Shown here: piece by piece, positions 1 through 9,300 of the stretch
Layout of the letters: every line of letters starts with the position of its first letter
Numbering within the stretch: position 1 is the stretch's first letter
From: Moesziomyces globuligerus
Lineage: Eukaryota; Basidiomycota; Ustilaginomycetes; Ustilaginales; Ustilaginaceae
Direction of reading: 5' to 3'
Assembly (NCBI GenBank): GCA_030849465.1
Contig: JARVLF010000001.1
Span: 62,001-126,000 of the forward strand
Length of the DNA stretch: 64,000 bases
The notes under the pieces: generated by a model
What the model saw: only the letters and a program-made list of their open reading frames with translations
Database searches by the model: none
What the model was told of the DNA's origin: nothing
Position numbers and translations under genes: made by a program

Positions 1-32
1 AACAAGTGACCGTGGTATTGCGTGCGAGATGT

Positions 33-1625
33 CTAGGCGCTAGCGTCCTCGGGTTGAGTGGCGGGTGCGTCGGTGTCGCCTGTGCTGGGCTGCGCATCGG
101 CCGTTGTGGGTGCGACTTGGGAAGCGGCGACGGAGGCAGCTGGTGCGTCGGGCTGCTCCACACCCTCGGCGGCCGGAGCGGCTGCTTCAGCCATCGTGAC
201 ATCGGCCACATCCGTGCTCGCCTCAGCAGGCACGGCCGCAGCGCCCTGCGCAGCCTCGGCGGCCTCAGTCGCCGTCTCGGCCACCGCCGCCGCCTGCGCA
301 TCTTCGGTGCTCGCCACGGCCTCCGCCACTGGCTCCGCAGCCTGAGCTTCCTCCCCGCCTGCACCGGCCATCGCTTCTGTGGGAGCAGGTTCCGTGTCAG
401 CTGTAGCCTCCGTCGTGGGGACCGGTGCTTCCGTCGCAGCTGCAATCTCCGTCGCGGGCTCTGCAGCCGCAGCCGCAGTCTCGCTGACAGGTGCCGCCTC
501 GGTTGCTTCGCCGTTGTTCGTCGCTGCGGCTGGTGCGGGCGCGGCTGGTGCCGCGGGAGCTGGAGTCGCTGTCGCTGATGCCGGCTCAGACTGCGCAGAG
601 GCGATGCCGAGCTCGAGGTTGAGCTTCTCGATTGCCTCGCGCTCTGCCTGCGATGCCGTCTCGTGCTGCTGTGCGTTCTCGTCGTTGCCAACCTGGGTCG
701 CCGCCGACGCAGCAGTCTGCGCCTGCTCACCGGCCCCTTGCTCAGTCGCCGCCGCAGATGCCTCTGGCTGCGCCGCAGGCTTGGGAGGCCTGAGCTCCTC
801 GGGCGTTTCCGCACGCACGAAGCCGACGCCCACGATCCTGCCCCTCGACGCGTTGACCGCCCACGCGGGCAGCTCGTCCTCCTTGTCGTCCTCCTTGACC
901 GCGCGCTTCTTACTCGCCGCGCTCTCCCGGACCTGGCTCAACCTCTCGTCGCCCTCCTTCTTGATCGTGGCGATCTCGTCGTAGATGGCCGCCGCCTTGG
1001 CGCGCAGATCGTCCTGCTTCACCTCGGCGTAGGGCGAGGGAGCCGGCGCGAGCGTGTCGATGCGGCGTGCGTCAAAGACCATGCTGAGCAGCTCGTGGTT
1101 GCGCGCATACCGCGCTACGGCGAGGTCGCGCGGCGAGAGGCGGTCGAGGTCGTCAAAGATCGACTCGGGCAGCTCGTCGGCGATCGTCGGCGGCAGGTTG
1201 AGCCCGAGGAACGGCGGCATGGGCGGACGGCCGTGCATGCCGCCGGGGCCGAGCTGCTGTGGATGACCCGGGTGGTGGCCATGCGGGCCGCCGGGAGGAC
1301 CATGCATGGATGGGCGCCGCGCCATGTGCGGCTGTGGATGCGCGTGGACGGTGAGCTTGCGCTTGCGGCCGCGGTTGGCCGCTGGCGTGGGCGAGTCGAG
1401 GTACTGCTGGTGCGCCTGCGGCGGGTAGAACGGCTGCGCGTGCGGCTGTGGGCGAGCCATCATGCCTGGCGAGGGCGAGGGCGAGGCTCCAAATCCAGGG
1501 TGGCCTGGATGGGCTGGTTGACCAGGGTGACCAAAGTGACCCGGCTGGCCGGGGTGAGCTGGATGGCCGGGATGGACGGGGTGGCCTGGGTGCCCACCGG
1601 GACCATGCGGCGGTGGCATGTTCAT
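33..1625 (-). CDS. Ssr4-like SWI/SNF and RSC chromatin-remodelling subunit (tentative)
   Basis: A 530-residue reading frame starting at MNMPPPHGPG; an in-frame ATG lies upstream at 1730, but the downstream pair of ATGs fits better with the short space to Ssl1. The first 80 residues are degenerate Gly-His-Pro repeats and are probably disordered. Next comes a basic stretch (GRKRKLTV) that could be a nuclear signal. Residues about 143-190 form the only conserved-looking block: LPESIFDDLDRLSPRDLAV followed by RYARNHELLSMVF. This pattern (a 'SPRD..RY.RNHE' helix) resembles the C-terminal domain of fungal Ssr4, a subunit shared by SWI/SNF and RSC remodellers; that is recognition from memory and unverified. 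The last 270 residues are an Ala/Glu/Pro/Thr-rich acidic tail of low complexity. It is divergently oriented to the TFIIH gene SSL1, so both may share one promoter. If the family call is wrong, it is still a real, probably nuclear, low-complexity protein. Confidence 0.5.
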   Translation of the reverse strand: MNMPPPHGPGGHPGHPVHPGHPAHPGQPGHFGHPGQPAHPGHPGFGASPSPSPGMMARPQPHAQPFYPPQAHQQYLDSPTPAANRGRKRKLTVHAHPQPHMARRPSMHGPPGGPHGHHPGHPQQLGPGGMHGRPPMPPFLGLNLPPTIADELPESIFDDLDRLSPRDLAVARYARNHELLSMVFDARRIDTLAPAPSPYAEVKQDDLRAKAAAIYDEIATIKKEGDERLSQVRESAASKKRAVKEDDKEDELPAWAVNASRGRIVGVGFVRAETPEELRPPKPAAQPEASAAATEQGAGEQAQTAASAATQVGNDENAQQHETASQAEREAIEKLNLELGIASAQSEPASATATPAPAAPAAPAPAAATNNGEATEAAPVSETAAAAAEPATEIAAATEAPVPTTEATADTEPAPTEAMAGAGGEEAQAAEPVAEAVASTEDAQAAAVAETATEAAEAAQGAAAVPAEASTDVADVTMAEAAAPAAEGVEQPDAPAASVAASQVAPTTADAQPSTGDTDAPATQPEDASA

Positions 1626-2059
1626 GCTGTGTGGAGAACGACTGTCGAGTCTGATGGCAGGAAAGACGTTTGCGCGTATGGTCGAATGGATGCAGTTGCA
1701 GACGTGTTGGAGGTGATGAGGGGGCGGCACGAAGGCTTTCTCGCCTGCTGGCTTGCCGGCTTGCCAGCTTGCCAGCTGGGATTGCGGGATTCGGCGTGTT
1801 GGCAGCCGCCGCGAGCGGTAGACGCGACTCGACCCACTCGCGCCGAGAAGAATCTGCCTCGTTTGTTAGGCCTTCGTAAATGCCAGCCTCGATGCTTTTT
1901 GTCGTGTGAGCTCCACATGCGAAAGCGAGGTGATGATCTTGAAAGGCGCTCCGACCACTTTTGACTGCGCACATCCTGACATTCCGAGACCCTTCCACTC
2001 TCTCATCATCCGTGCGGCATCCCTCTCACCATACACACCCGGACTCACGTCAAGCATCG
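1626..2059. promoter_or_regulatory. Shared divergent promoter, Ssr4-like / SSL1
   Basis: A 434-base gap between two divergently transcribed genes. It contains the 8-base tandem repeat at 1751-1774 and pyrimidine-rich stretches close to the SSL1 start. No clear TATA box was seen. Confidence 0.5.
1751..1774. repeat. Short tandem repeat, 3 x 8 bases
   Basis: Three consecutive copies of GCTTGCC(A/G) in the divergent promoter between the Ssr4-like gene and SSL1. Too short to be a mobile element; replication slippage or a protein-binding array are both possible. Confidence 0.7.
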
Positions 2060-3550
2060 ATGCCGCCTCGTGTAGCAGACGAGGAATACGTGGACGACGG
2101 CGCAGACGCATACGATGCGGAGGACTTCCTGGATGATGACGACAGCGGCGACGAGTACCGTGCGGCGCCCTCTCTGCCCAAACTAGGTACGCTGCGCGGC
2201 GGAGCTGCTGCGCGGGCGTCGACATCTGCGACAGTCAATGGCAAAGCTGGCGCCTCTACAGCCGGCGCTTCCTCCGCCGCTGCCAAAGCAAAATCGGCAG
2301 CAGCGGCCAAGTCAAAATCGAAGGATCAGGGGTATTCGTGGGAAGCGACGTATAAGCGATCATGGGACGCTGTGGCCGAGGACGACTCTGGTTCGCTCGA
2401 GTCGGCTGTGCGCCAGATGATCGAAGGCTCGAAGCGACGGCGCACGCTCAAGGACGTCGCGCCCGTGCAGCGCGGAATCATTCGACATCTGGTGCTGCTG
2501 ATCGATCTGTCGGCGAGTATGCTGGAGAAGGACATGCGGCCCAACCGGTTCGACGTGACGCTGCAGTATGCGCGCGAGTTTGTCAACGAGTACTTTGACC
2601 AGAATCCGATCGGGCAGCTGTCGGTCATCGGTACGCGCGAGGGCATCGCCGAACGTCTGGCCATGATGGGCGGCAACACGGTCGATCACACTGCGTCGCT
2701 GTCGAACAAGCGAAGGTTGGAGCCACGCGGCGAGCCGTCGCTGCAGAACGCGCTGGAAATGGCTAGGAGCAGCTTGGTGCATCTGCCTGCGTCGAACTCG
2801 CGCGAGATCCTGGCGATCTTTGGCAGTCTGACGACATGCGATCCGGGCAACATCCACGACACGATCGCCACGCTCGTCAAGGACAACATCCGCGTGAGCG
2901 TGGTGCATCTGGCCGCCGAGGTCAAGGTGTTCAAGGACGTGTGCACGCGTACAGGCGGTACGTTCAGCGTCGCGCTCAACGAAGGCCACTTCCACGACGC
3001 GCTCTTCGATCTCGTCCCGCCACCGGCGGTGGAGGGACCGAGGAGGGGACAGCGGAGGAATGCGGGAGGCGAGGAGGACGAGGTGCAGAATGGCGTCGAT
3101 CTGTTGCAGATGGCGTTTCCCGTGCGGTTGCCGGCGCATGCAGCACCGACACTGTGCGCGTGCCATTCACGGTCGAGGGGCAGTGGCTACGTATGTCCAC
3201 GTTGCGGCGTCAAGGTATGTGATGTGCCCACGGATTGCCCCGTGTGCGGCATCACCATCGTCATGAGCACCCACCTGGCTCGATCGTACCACCATCTCTT
3301 CCCAGTACCCAACTGGAAGGCGTTGGCGTGGGAGGCGGTCGAGGGGAAAGCGGAGGAGGCGTGCTTTGCTTGCAATCTGCGCTTCCCAGCGAGGGATCAG
3401 AATCGGACGGCGGCGGCAGACAAGGCGCTGGAGGACGCTGGGCTCTCGCCTTCGTCAAGATACAGGTGCACCAGATGCGCGCACGACTTTTGCCTGGAGT
3501 GCGACGCTTTCGTGCACGAACAGCTGCACGTATGCCCCGGATGCTGCTAG
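2060..3550 (+). CDS. SSL1: TFIIH subunit Ssl1 (p44/GTF2H2)
   Basis: A 496-residue core subunit of TFIIH, which acts in RNA polymerase II promoter opening and nucleotide excision repair; in this family p44 stimulates the XPD/Rad3 helicase. The start at MPPRVADEEY was chosen because it gives the acidic N-terminus typical of the family; an upstream in-frame ATG at 1961 would add 33 unrelated residues. Residues about 140-330 are a von Willebrand A domain with an intact metal-site-like DLSAS motif (LIDLSASM) followed by the family signature KDMRPNRFD. From about residue 363 there are paired Cys motifs (C-x-C, CPRCG, CPVCG) and then a C-terminal RING-like C4 finger (CTRCAHDFC to CPGCC). Between them a serine/alanine-rich N-terminal linker and a YSWE..Y motif are seen. 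Single exon. High confidence. Confidence 0.95.
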   Translation: MPPRVADEEYVDDGADAYDAEDFLDDDDSGDEYRAAPSLPKLGTLRGGAAARASTSATVNGKAGASTAGASSAAAKAKSAAAAKSKSKDQGYSWEATYKRSWDAVAEDDSGSLESAVRQMIEGSKRRRTLKDVAPVQRGIIRHLVLLIDLSASMLEKDMRPNRFDVTLQYAREFVNEYFDQNPIGQLSVIGTREGIAERLAMMGGNTVDHTASLSNKRRLEPRGEPSLQNALEMARSSLVHLPASNSREILAIFGSLTTCDPGNIHDTIATLVKDNIRVSVVHLAAEVKVFKDVCTRTGGTFSVALNEGHFHDALFDLVPPPAVEGPRRGQRRNAGGEEDEVQNGVDLLQMAFPVRLPAHAAPTLCACHSRSRGSGYVCPRCGVKVCDVPTDCPVCGITIVMSTHLARSYHHLFPVPNWKALAWEAVEGKAEEACFACNLRFPARDQNRTAAADKALEDAGLSPSSRYRCTRCAHDFCLECDAFVHEQLHVCPGCC

Positions 3551-3996
3551 CGCAATGACAAAGGGCGTCGCAGCAAAGAGACGGAAGAGGATGTGTGGTG
3601 TGTTGGGCATCGTTGAGAGACACTTTAGGGTCGTCCTTTTTAGGGCGGTATTTTCGTGCTGCCTTTTCGCGTGCGTCTTTTTCGTTCTTGTCGCGGACGC
3701 GGCGGGCTTTCCTAATGATCTCATCGCTCGTTCCGACGTTCCAGCAATCCAGTGTTGACATCAGTTAGAAAGGAACGTCATATCGCTGGGGGCATACATA
3801 TGACATCAGGCCGTAGGAAGCAGTGTGAAGCGATTGCAGGCGGCGATGCTGAGACTAAAAGTACAGAAGGTTCAAGAGCGAGAATAAGGAGTAGGGGAAG
3901 GGTGACGACCTTGGATCTTGACAGCGAGCTGCGCGAAAGTGTTCGAGCCGATGCCGTAGGCAGAGGTGCAGAGAAGCTTGGTGAGCGCACTGCGCA
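3551..3996. other. Convergent intergenic region SSL1 / VPS60
   Basis: 446 bases between two converging genes. T-rich tracts around 3630-3700 would suit the 3' end of SSL1. No reading frame here looks like a gene. Confidence 0.5.
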
Positions 3997-4656
3997 TCAT
4001 GCCGCGCGCAACGCCTCTCCGTGCTCTGCGTTTTCGGTGTGTGGCTGGGCGGGGAGCTCGTCGACAAAGTCCGGGAGCTCGTTGTTGCTTTGGAGATAGC
4101 TGGGCATGGCATCCGCACCCACGTCTTCTGCATCGAGATCGTCGGCGAGAGCGTCGAGCTCTGCCTGAAGATCCTCCTCGTCCACCTCGTCCGGGACGCC
4201 GTAGCTGCGACCCAAGGTCTCCTGGACCTCGTTGGCGGCCTCCATGAGGTCCTCCATCTCGTCCTGCATGGCCTCGATCTTGTCGAGGTCGATCTTGCCG
4301 TAGGTCTTGCGCATGTCCTTGTTGGCGGTGTGCATGGCGTCGAAGGTGGCCATGGTGTTGCGCAGGTTCTCGGTGGTCATGGTGGCTTGCTCCATGTTGT
4401 ACGACTGCTGTTGCAGTTGGGCGAGCTGGTTCTCGTAGAGCCGCTTCTGTTTGAGCACGCGCAGAGCGCGCTGTTGGATGGCCGTCTTTCCTGGTCCGTC
4501 GCGCATCTTCTTCATCTGGTCGCGGTAGCGTGCGAGCTCAGCATCGAGCTTTCGAATCTTGACCTCGACGCCATCGGCGCGTGCTTCGGTGGAGGCGATG
4601 GCATCCGTGAGGGATGGTTTGGGTTTGGCAGCTTTGCTCCCGAACAGCCGGTTCAT
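3997..4656 (-). CDS. VPS60: ESCRT-III-associated protein Vps60/CHMP5
   Basis: A 219-residue Snf7-family protein, the usual length for Vps60. It acts at endosomes in multivesicular-body formation, recruiting Vta1 and so stimulating the Vps4 ATPase in known systems. The sequence starts with the classic MNRLFGSKAAKPKPSL, continues through a basic alpha1/alpha2 hairpin (IRKLDAELARYRDQMKKM and KQKRLYENQL) and ends with an acidic half (EVQETLGRSYGVPDEVDEEDLQ) that carries the MIM-like helix of the family. The region NMEQATMTTENLRNTMATFD is the conserved core of the Vps60/CHMP5 subfamily rather than Snf7 or Vps20. Single exon, divergent to RVS161, which also shapes endocytic membranes. Confidence is high for family and good for subfamily. 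Confidence 0.93.
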   Translation of the reverse strand: MNRLFGSKAAKPKPSLTDAIASTEARADGVEVKIRKLDAELARYRDQMKKMRDGPGKTAIQQRALRVLKQKRLYENQLAQLQQQSYNMEQATMTTENLRNTMATFDAMHTANKDMRKTYGKIDLDKIEAMQDEMEDLMEAANEVQETLGRSYGVPDEVDEEDLQAELDALADDLDAEDVGADAMPSYLQSNNELPDFVDELPAQPHTENAEHGEALRAA

Positions 4657-5337
4657 CGTGGAGAGCGCGAAGGAGGGAAAGCGGCAAGGTGTAGCGATGG
4701 ATGTGGATGGAAGGAGATGGCTGGGATGAGATGGTGGATCCAGGGTCCAACGAAGGGGGGTGTGATGCTGCGTTGCAATCGCGCAGCCGAAGAGCCCAGA
4801 AGCAGCTGCATCCGTGCACAGCCTGCGCGGCTGACGGCGAAAGCTGCCGAGGGATTACAGTCCTGACTGCAGGCCCACGCTCAGCAGGGTGGAGGTGAAT
4901 CGGGCGCGACGGCCGAGTCAAATTGGAAATAGAAACGGCTCCAGATGCGCTTCGCTTGGCAGCGCCTCGTCATGACGCCGCACAGACGGCACAGACGCGG
5001 AGAGAGTAATGAATGCCTCGAAAGCATGCTCGGAGCTTCGCACTGCTCGCTTCTCACCATCACCCTCTGCGTAACGGCTACCGTCCGACATCCTACAATC
5101 CCGCACCGCTTCCTCTTTGCCGTCACATCGACCGCATCCACACACGCGCAGCTACACCTCCGGCTCCAATACATCACATCACATCACCGAACAGAACAGC
5201 AGTCTTTCACCCGAATCACTAGAGTATCGGCCCATCCGTCTCCCTGATCGCTGCGCATCCGACGCATCCACTGCTTCGCATCAACCGCCACACATCCATC
5301 CGCTCTCAAAGCATCCACACCGACCACCGCATCAATC
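4657..5337. promoter_or_regulatory. Divergent promoter VPS60 / RVS161
   Basis: 681 bases between divergent genes. The right half (about 5040-5337) is a C/A-rich, pyrimidine-biased leader with many CATCC/CACA stretches, as often seen upstream of smut start codons. No TATA box or gene was recognised. Confidence 0.45.
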
Positions 5338-6217
5338 ATGTCGTGGGGCGGATTCAAAAAGTCGATAAACCGGGCAGGCACGACGCTCATGCAGAAGACG
5401 GGTCAAGTGGAGCGCACCGTCGACAGCGAGTTCAACGCAACCGAAGAGCAGTACCGCACCCTCGAACGCGAGGTCACTTCGCTTCAGAAGGAAGCCAAAG
5501 CCTACCTCGATGCGATGCGCTCGCTCGCCTCGGCACAAGCACGCATCGCCGAAGCCGTCGACGGCTTCTACACCGACTCTTCCGATGCAGCCATGTCGGC
5601 CAATGCCTACCGCCGCGCCGTCGACGAGCTCGACACCAAGACCGCAAAGGAGATCGATGCTCCTTACCGAGCTACCGTGCTCGAACCCGTGGGTAAGCTG
5701 GCCTCGTATCTGCCCGAGGTGAACAAGATTATCGAAAAGCGCAACAAGAAGCTGCTCGACTACGACGCCGCCCGTTCCAAGCACCGCAAACTCGTCGACA
5801 AGCCCTCCGATGACCCAACCAAACTCCCCAAGGCCGAGCGAGAGCTGGAAGAAGCGCGACTCATCTTCGAGACGCTCGACGACCAGATCAAGACCGAATT
5901 GCCCCAGCTCGTCGATCTCAGAATCCCCTACCTCGACCCCAGCTTCGAAGCCATGGTCAGGATGCAGGCAAAGTTCGCAGAGGACGGCTACGAGAAGCTC
6001 GGCGGCGTACAGAGGTTCTTTGCAGACGGCGTCAGGGACGAGTATGCAGACGGCCAACTCGACGCTCAGGTAAGTACACGACTCGTTTCGCATCAAAAAC
6101 ATCATCGCGGATTCGGGCACTGACTCTAGTTTCACGCTCTGCCGTTTTGCTCAACGACAGGTCGAGGCTGTGCTCCACGAGATGCGCGAACTCTCCATCT
6201 GCGGAATCGGTCAATAG
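5338..6217 (+). CDS. RVS161: BAR-domain protein Rvs161/Hob3 (amphiphysin-like), two exons
   Basis: Exons 5338-6069 and 6161-6217 give 262 residues, matching the length of Hob3/Rvs161 proteins. The start MSWGGFKKSINRAGTTLMQK is the family's conserved amphipathic N-terminus, and the whole protein is one N-BAR domain (QVERTVDSEFNATEEQY, AYLDAMRSLASAQARIAEAV). It forms crescent dimers that tubulate the plasma membrane during endocytic scission and actin-patch function, usually with an Rvs167-type partner. The intron has donor GTAAGT directly after codon GAC GCT CAG and acceptor GACAG; the reading frame is kept (phase 0). The second exon codes only 18 residues (VEAVLHEMRELSICGIGQ), typical of the family C-terminus. 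Without the splice the protein would end with an unrelated 17-residue tail. Confidence 0.93.
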
Positions 6218-6344
6218 ACCTCTCATCTACTTGCTGTACTTCTGGCCCCCCTGCTATGTCTTTGTCATGCGATCCTCTCACTCGGCCACGTGTGTGCTCT
6301 CTGAAAACGTACTGAATTGCGAAGCGACGTTGGACAAATCGTCT

Positions 6345-9300
6345 TCAGCGTGCCTGGCCGGTCTGGCCCAAGATGCCGACGACGTGTTTGCAGCAGATGC
6401 CCGCGACGAGGAAGCACTCTCTCCGGATGGCCTCGACGTCGTCGTCTCCGACGCCGCTGCCCTCCCACGGCCCGACCAGATCGTCCACCTCGACCATCTT
6501 CTCGAGCAGGCGCTCCAACTCCTTGTTGAGCGCCACCACCTTGGTGTGGAGCATGACGTTGCGCTCCTGCCTCGTCAGCAGTCCGACGGGCACCTCCTCG
6601 CCGCGCATGAGGAACTGCACGATGCTCACATACTTGGGCGAAGTGACCAGCACCTCTTGCCAGTCCCTCGCTGACGCCATCCCCGCACTGCCCTGTAGAG
6701 CTTCGCTCGCCGTCTCGGACAGGCACATGCGAATGCCCATGAGGATCTTGGTCATCTGGATCACGTCCATCGCCGCGCGCTGCACCGTCACCATCTTTGC
6801 ATACTTGCTCTCCGCCGCCCCATTCGCCCTCCCCTGCGCCCGCTCCGCCTCCACCTCGCGCTGATACACCTCGACCACATAGTCGACCACGTGCGTCACA
6901 TCTGGCTCGCTAAAGTGCGGCCGATTCGCCACCTCCTTGGTCGCGCGAGAACAGATCATGTGCTCGGCAAACGAGACGCAGTCCGCCACCAACCCCGCGA
7001 ACACCGCCTCGGTCGCCCTCCGCAGTGCCCCGGCAGCTAGCTGCCGTGCGCGCGCCGCCGACTGCGCCTCCTGCTGCTGCCGCAGGAACTGGTTCACGTC
7101 CAGCCGAGGCCGAACCGGCGCGGATGCAACGTGGTGCTGAGGCGCATGCATCGGCCGCGCCTGCACCATTTGCGGCAGCGCTTGAGCTCGCTGCACATTG
7201 GTCGCACCAGAGAGGAAGTAGACGGGCCGTCCGGGTCCCACAGCCTGCGCCGACGACTGTGGCGCCTGCAGACTCCGCCGCGGAGCGAAGAGGCGTGCAG
7301 CCGCAGCACCGGCCAACTGCGCTTGTGTCGGCACGATCGCAGCGGGTGGTGCAGCGACCGTTCGTGGCAGCGGCTGTAGCTGCACCGTCCGAGCTGGCTG
7401 ACCGACTGTGTTAGACTGACTAGGCACCGTCACTGGCCCCCCATTAAGTACTACAGCTTGCGGAGCAGCAGAGGTAATCGCTTGGGGAGCCGACATTGTA
7501 GTCGCCGAGCCGGACGGTGCAGCAACGGCTTGCGCCATCAAAGCCGGCTTGATGTCTTGGGCAATGCTTACCAGCGGCGTCGACGGTGACGACAATGGCT
7601 CCGGAGACCTCGCAGTTTCCGGCCACGAGCTGCCCGATCCGGCCGTCACCGGCACCGCCGCAGCGTCGGCATCTGCATACCTGAACTCGGGTCGCGTATC
7701 CATCGGCGGGGGCATGTTCCTCGAGGCAAAGTACTTGTGCTTCTCCGCGCTCCAGCAGTGCAGCATGTGCGGGATGCGTGGAAACTCCATCAGCGCACGT
7801 GCGAGCACGCGCTCCGGGATCTTTTGCGAGAGATGCTGCACCGAGCGCGTGTTGCCCACGCGGTCCATCAGCTCGTGCATCGAGAGCGCCATGTGCGTCG
7901 GCGCGCGCATGTGCAGGATCTCGGGCCCAACCTCCTCTAGGCACGTCCACGGGATCATCTGCGCTGGATCTTGCCAGTGCTCCACCAGATCCGGAACCGT
8001 TCGGGGAGTCGCGAGCCCCGCACGCTTGGGCTTGAGCTTCTGCAGTGTTTCATACGACGACCGCCGCTGCGAGACACTGCCAAGCTCCTTCAACAGCGAC
8101 TTCATACGGTCGGCCATCGTTAATTTGGCCTTGCTCGCAGCGCTGGTGTCCGAGCCTGCCTGGCTCAACGCTCGCTCGCGCCTTTGGAGCCCCTGAGCAG
8201 GTCCAGACGCAAGTTGACCTTCAGTCCCCGCGTCCGCGCCTGGGGAAACGTCGTCGGGTACGACAATCGCGGGCTCGGGAGGCGGTTCCTCTGATCCATG
8301 GGGCATCGCGTTGGATTGGTCGGCCTGAAGGACGAGCGTTTCAGGCGCAGCAGACGTCTCCGCATCGGCAATTGAGTCAACCGCGCGATCTGGGTCATCC
8401 GCTCGATCCAGAGCATCCAGGGCTGCGAATAAATGGCTGGACGCAGTGAGGCCGGCACTGCTGTCCGAGTCGCCTTGATCCCTTGCTTGCAGTGAAGCGG
8501 GCTGCAAATGCTCGCTTCCAGGTGCGCCTGTGATTGAGACGTTGTCTAAAGGGACTGCAGGAGCTGATGTGGCAGCATTTGCGTCATCAGCCGTCCCCGG
8601 CATCACTCCATTCGCACCGTCGCTTCGCAAAGCCTCCAAATCCAATGTGTTGGTCTGGAATTGATCGCCCGCTGGGAGAGGCTCGGCAGCGTGCGGATCA
8701 TGCAGGCCGGGCGCCTGCTTTGTCGCATCGACGAGGCTGCCAGCATCCGAAGGAATGACATCGGCTTGCTCGGAACTCGCGTCAGCGTCCGCGACCACCT
8801 TTGCTTGAGGCTGTTTCAGTGGTGGCATTGCGGATTCATCAACAGACACCTCCATCCTGTCGTCTTGGGTTTGGGCTTGCTCAGTCGCCGCACCCGCCAC
8901 CGGCGAAAGTGGGGTTCTGCTCCGCCCGGGAGGCGCATTGTCCGCTGAACGTTGATCGGTCACCGTTTTCGTGATCGGGTCGGGCTCCTTTCTCGCAGTG
9001 ACGGGATCCGCATCATCCGGCTCAACGCCAAGGTCGTGCTCTTGCTCGTTTCGCACCTCTTGGTCTCCGGCACGACCCTGGTCAGCGGCCGCTTCGGGCG
9101 GAGCAGTAGGATGAGAATGGTCTTCGCCGCCGGCAGGATCGGCGTCCCCGTCCACCAGCTCATCTTGCTCCTCGTCCAGCTCTTGCAGCGGCGTCCCATA
9201 TTCTTGCGGCGAGCCTGCAGAGGCTGCACTGGACACGGGACCTGCATTGGCGCCGCTGATGTCACGTACATTGGTGGGCTGTTCCTCTTGGTCTTCAGCG

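Noticed and set aside
663..1964. 433-residue plus-strand frame opposite the Ssr4-like gene
   Set aside because: Arg-rich, low-complexity antisense frame without domains; the minus-strand frame has a better start and context.
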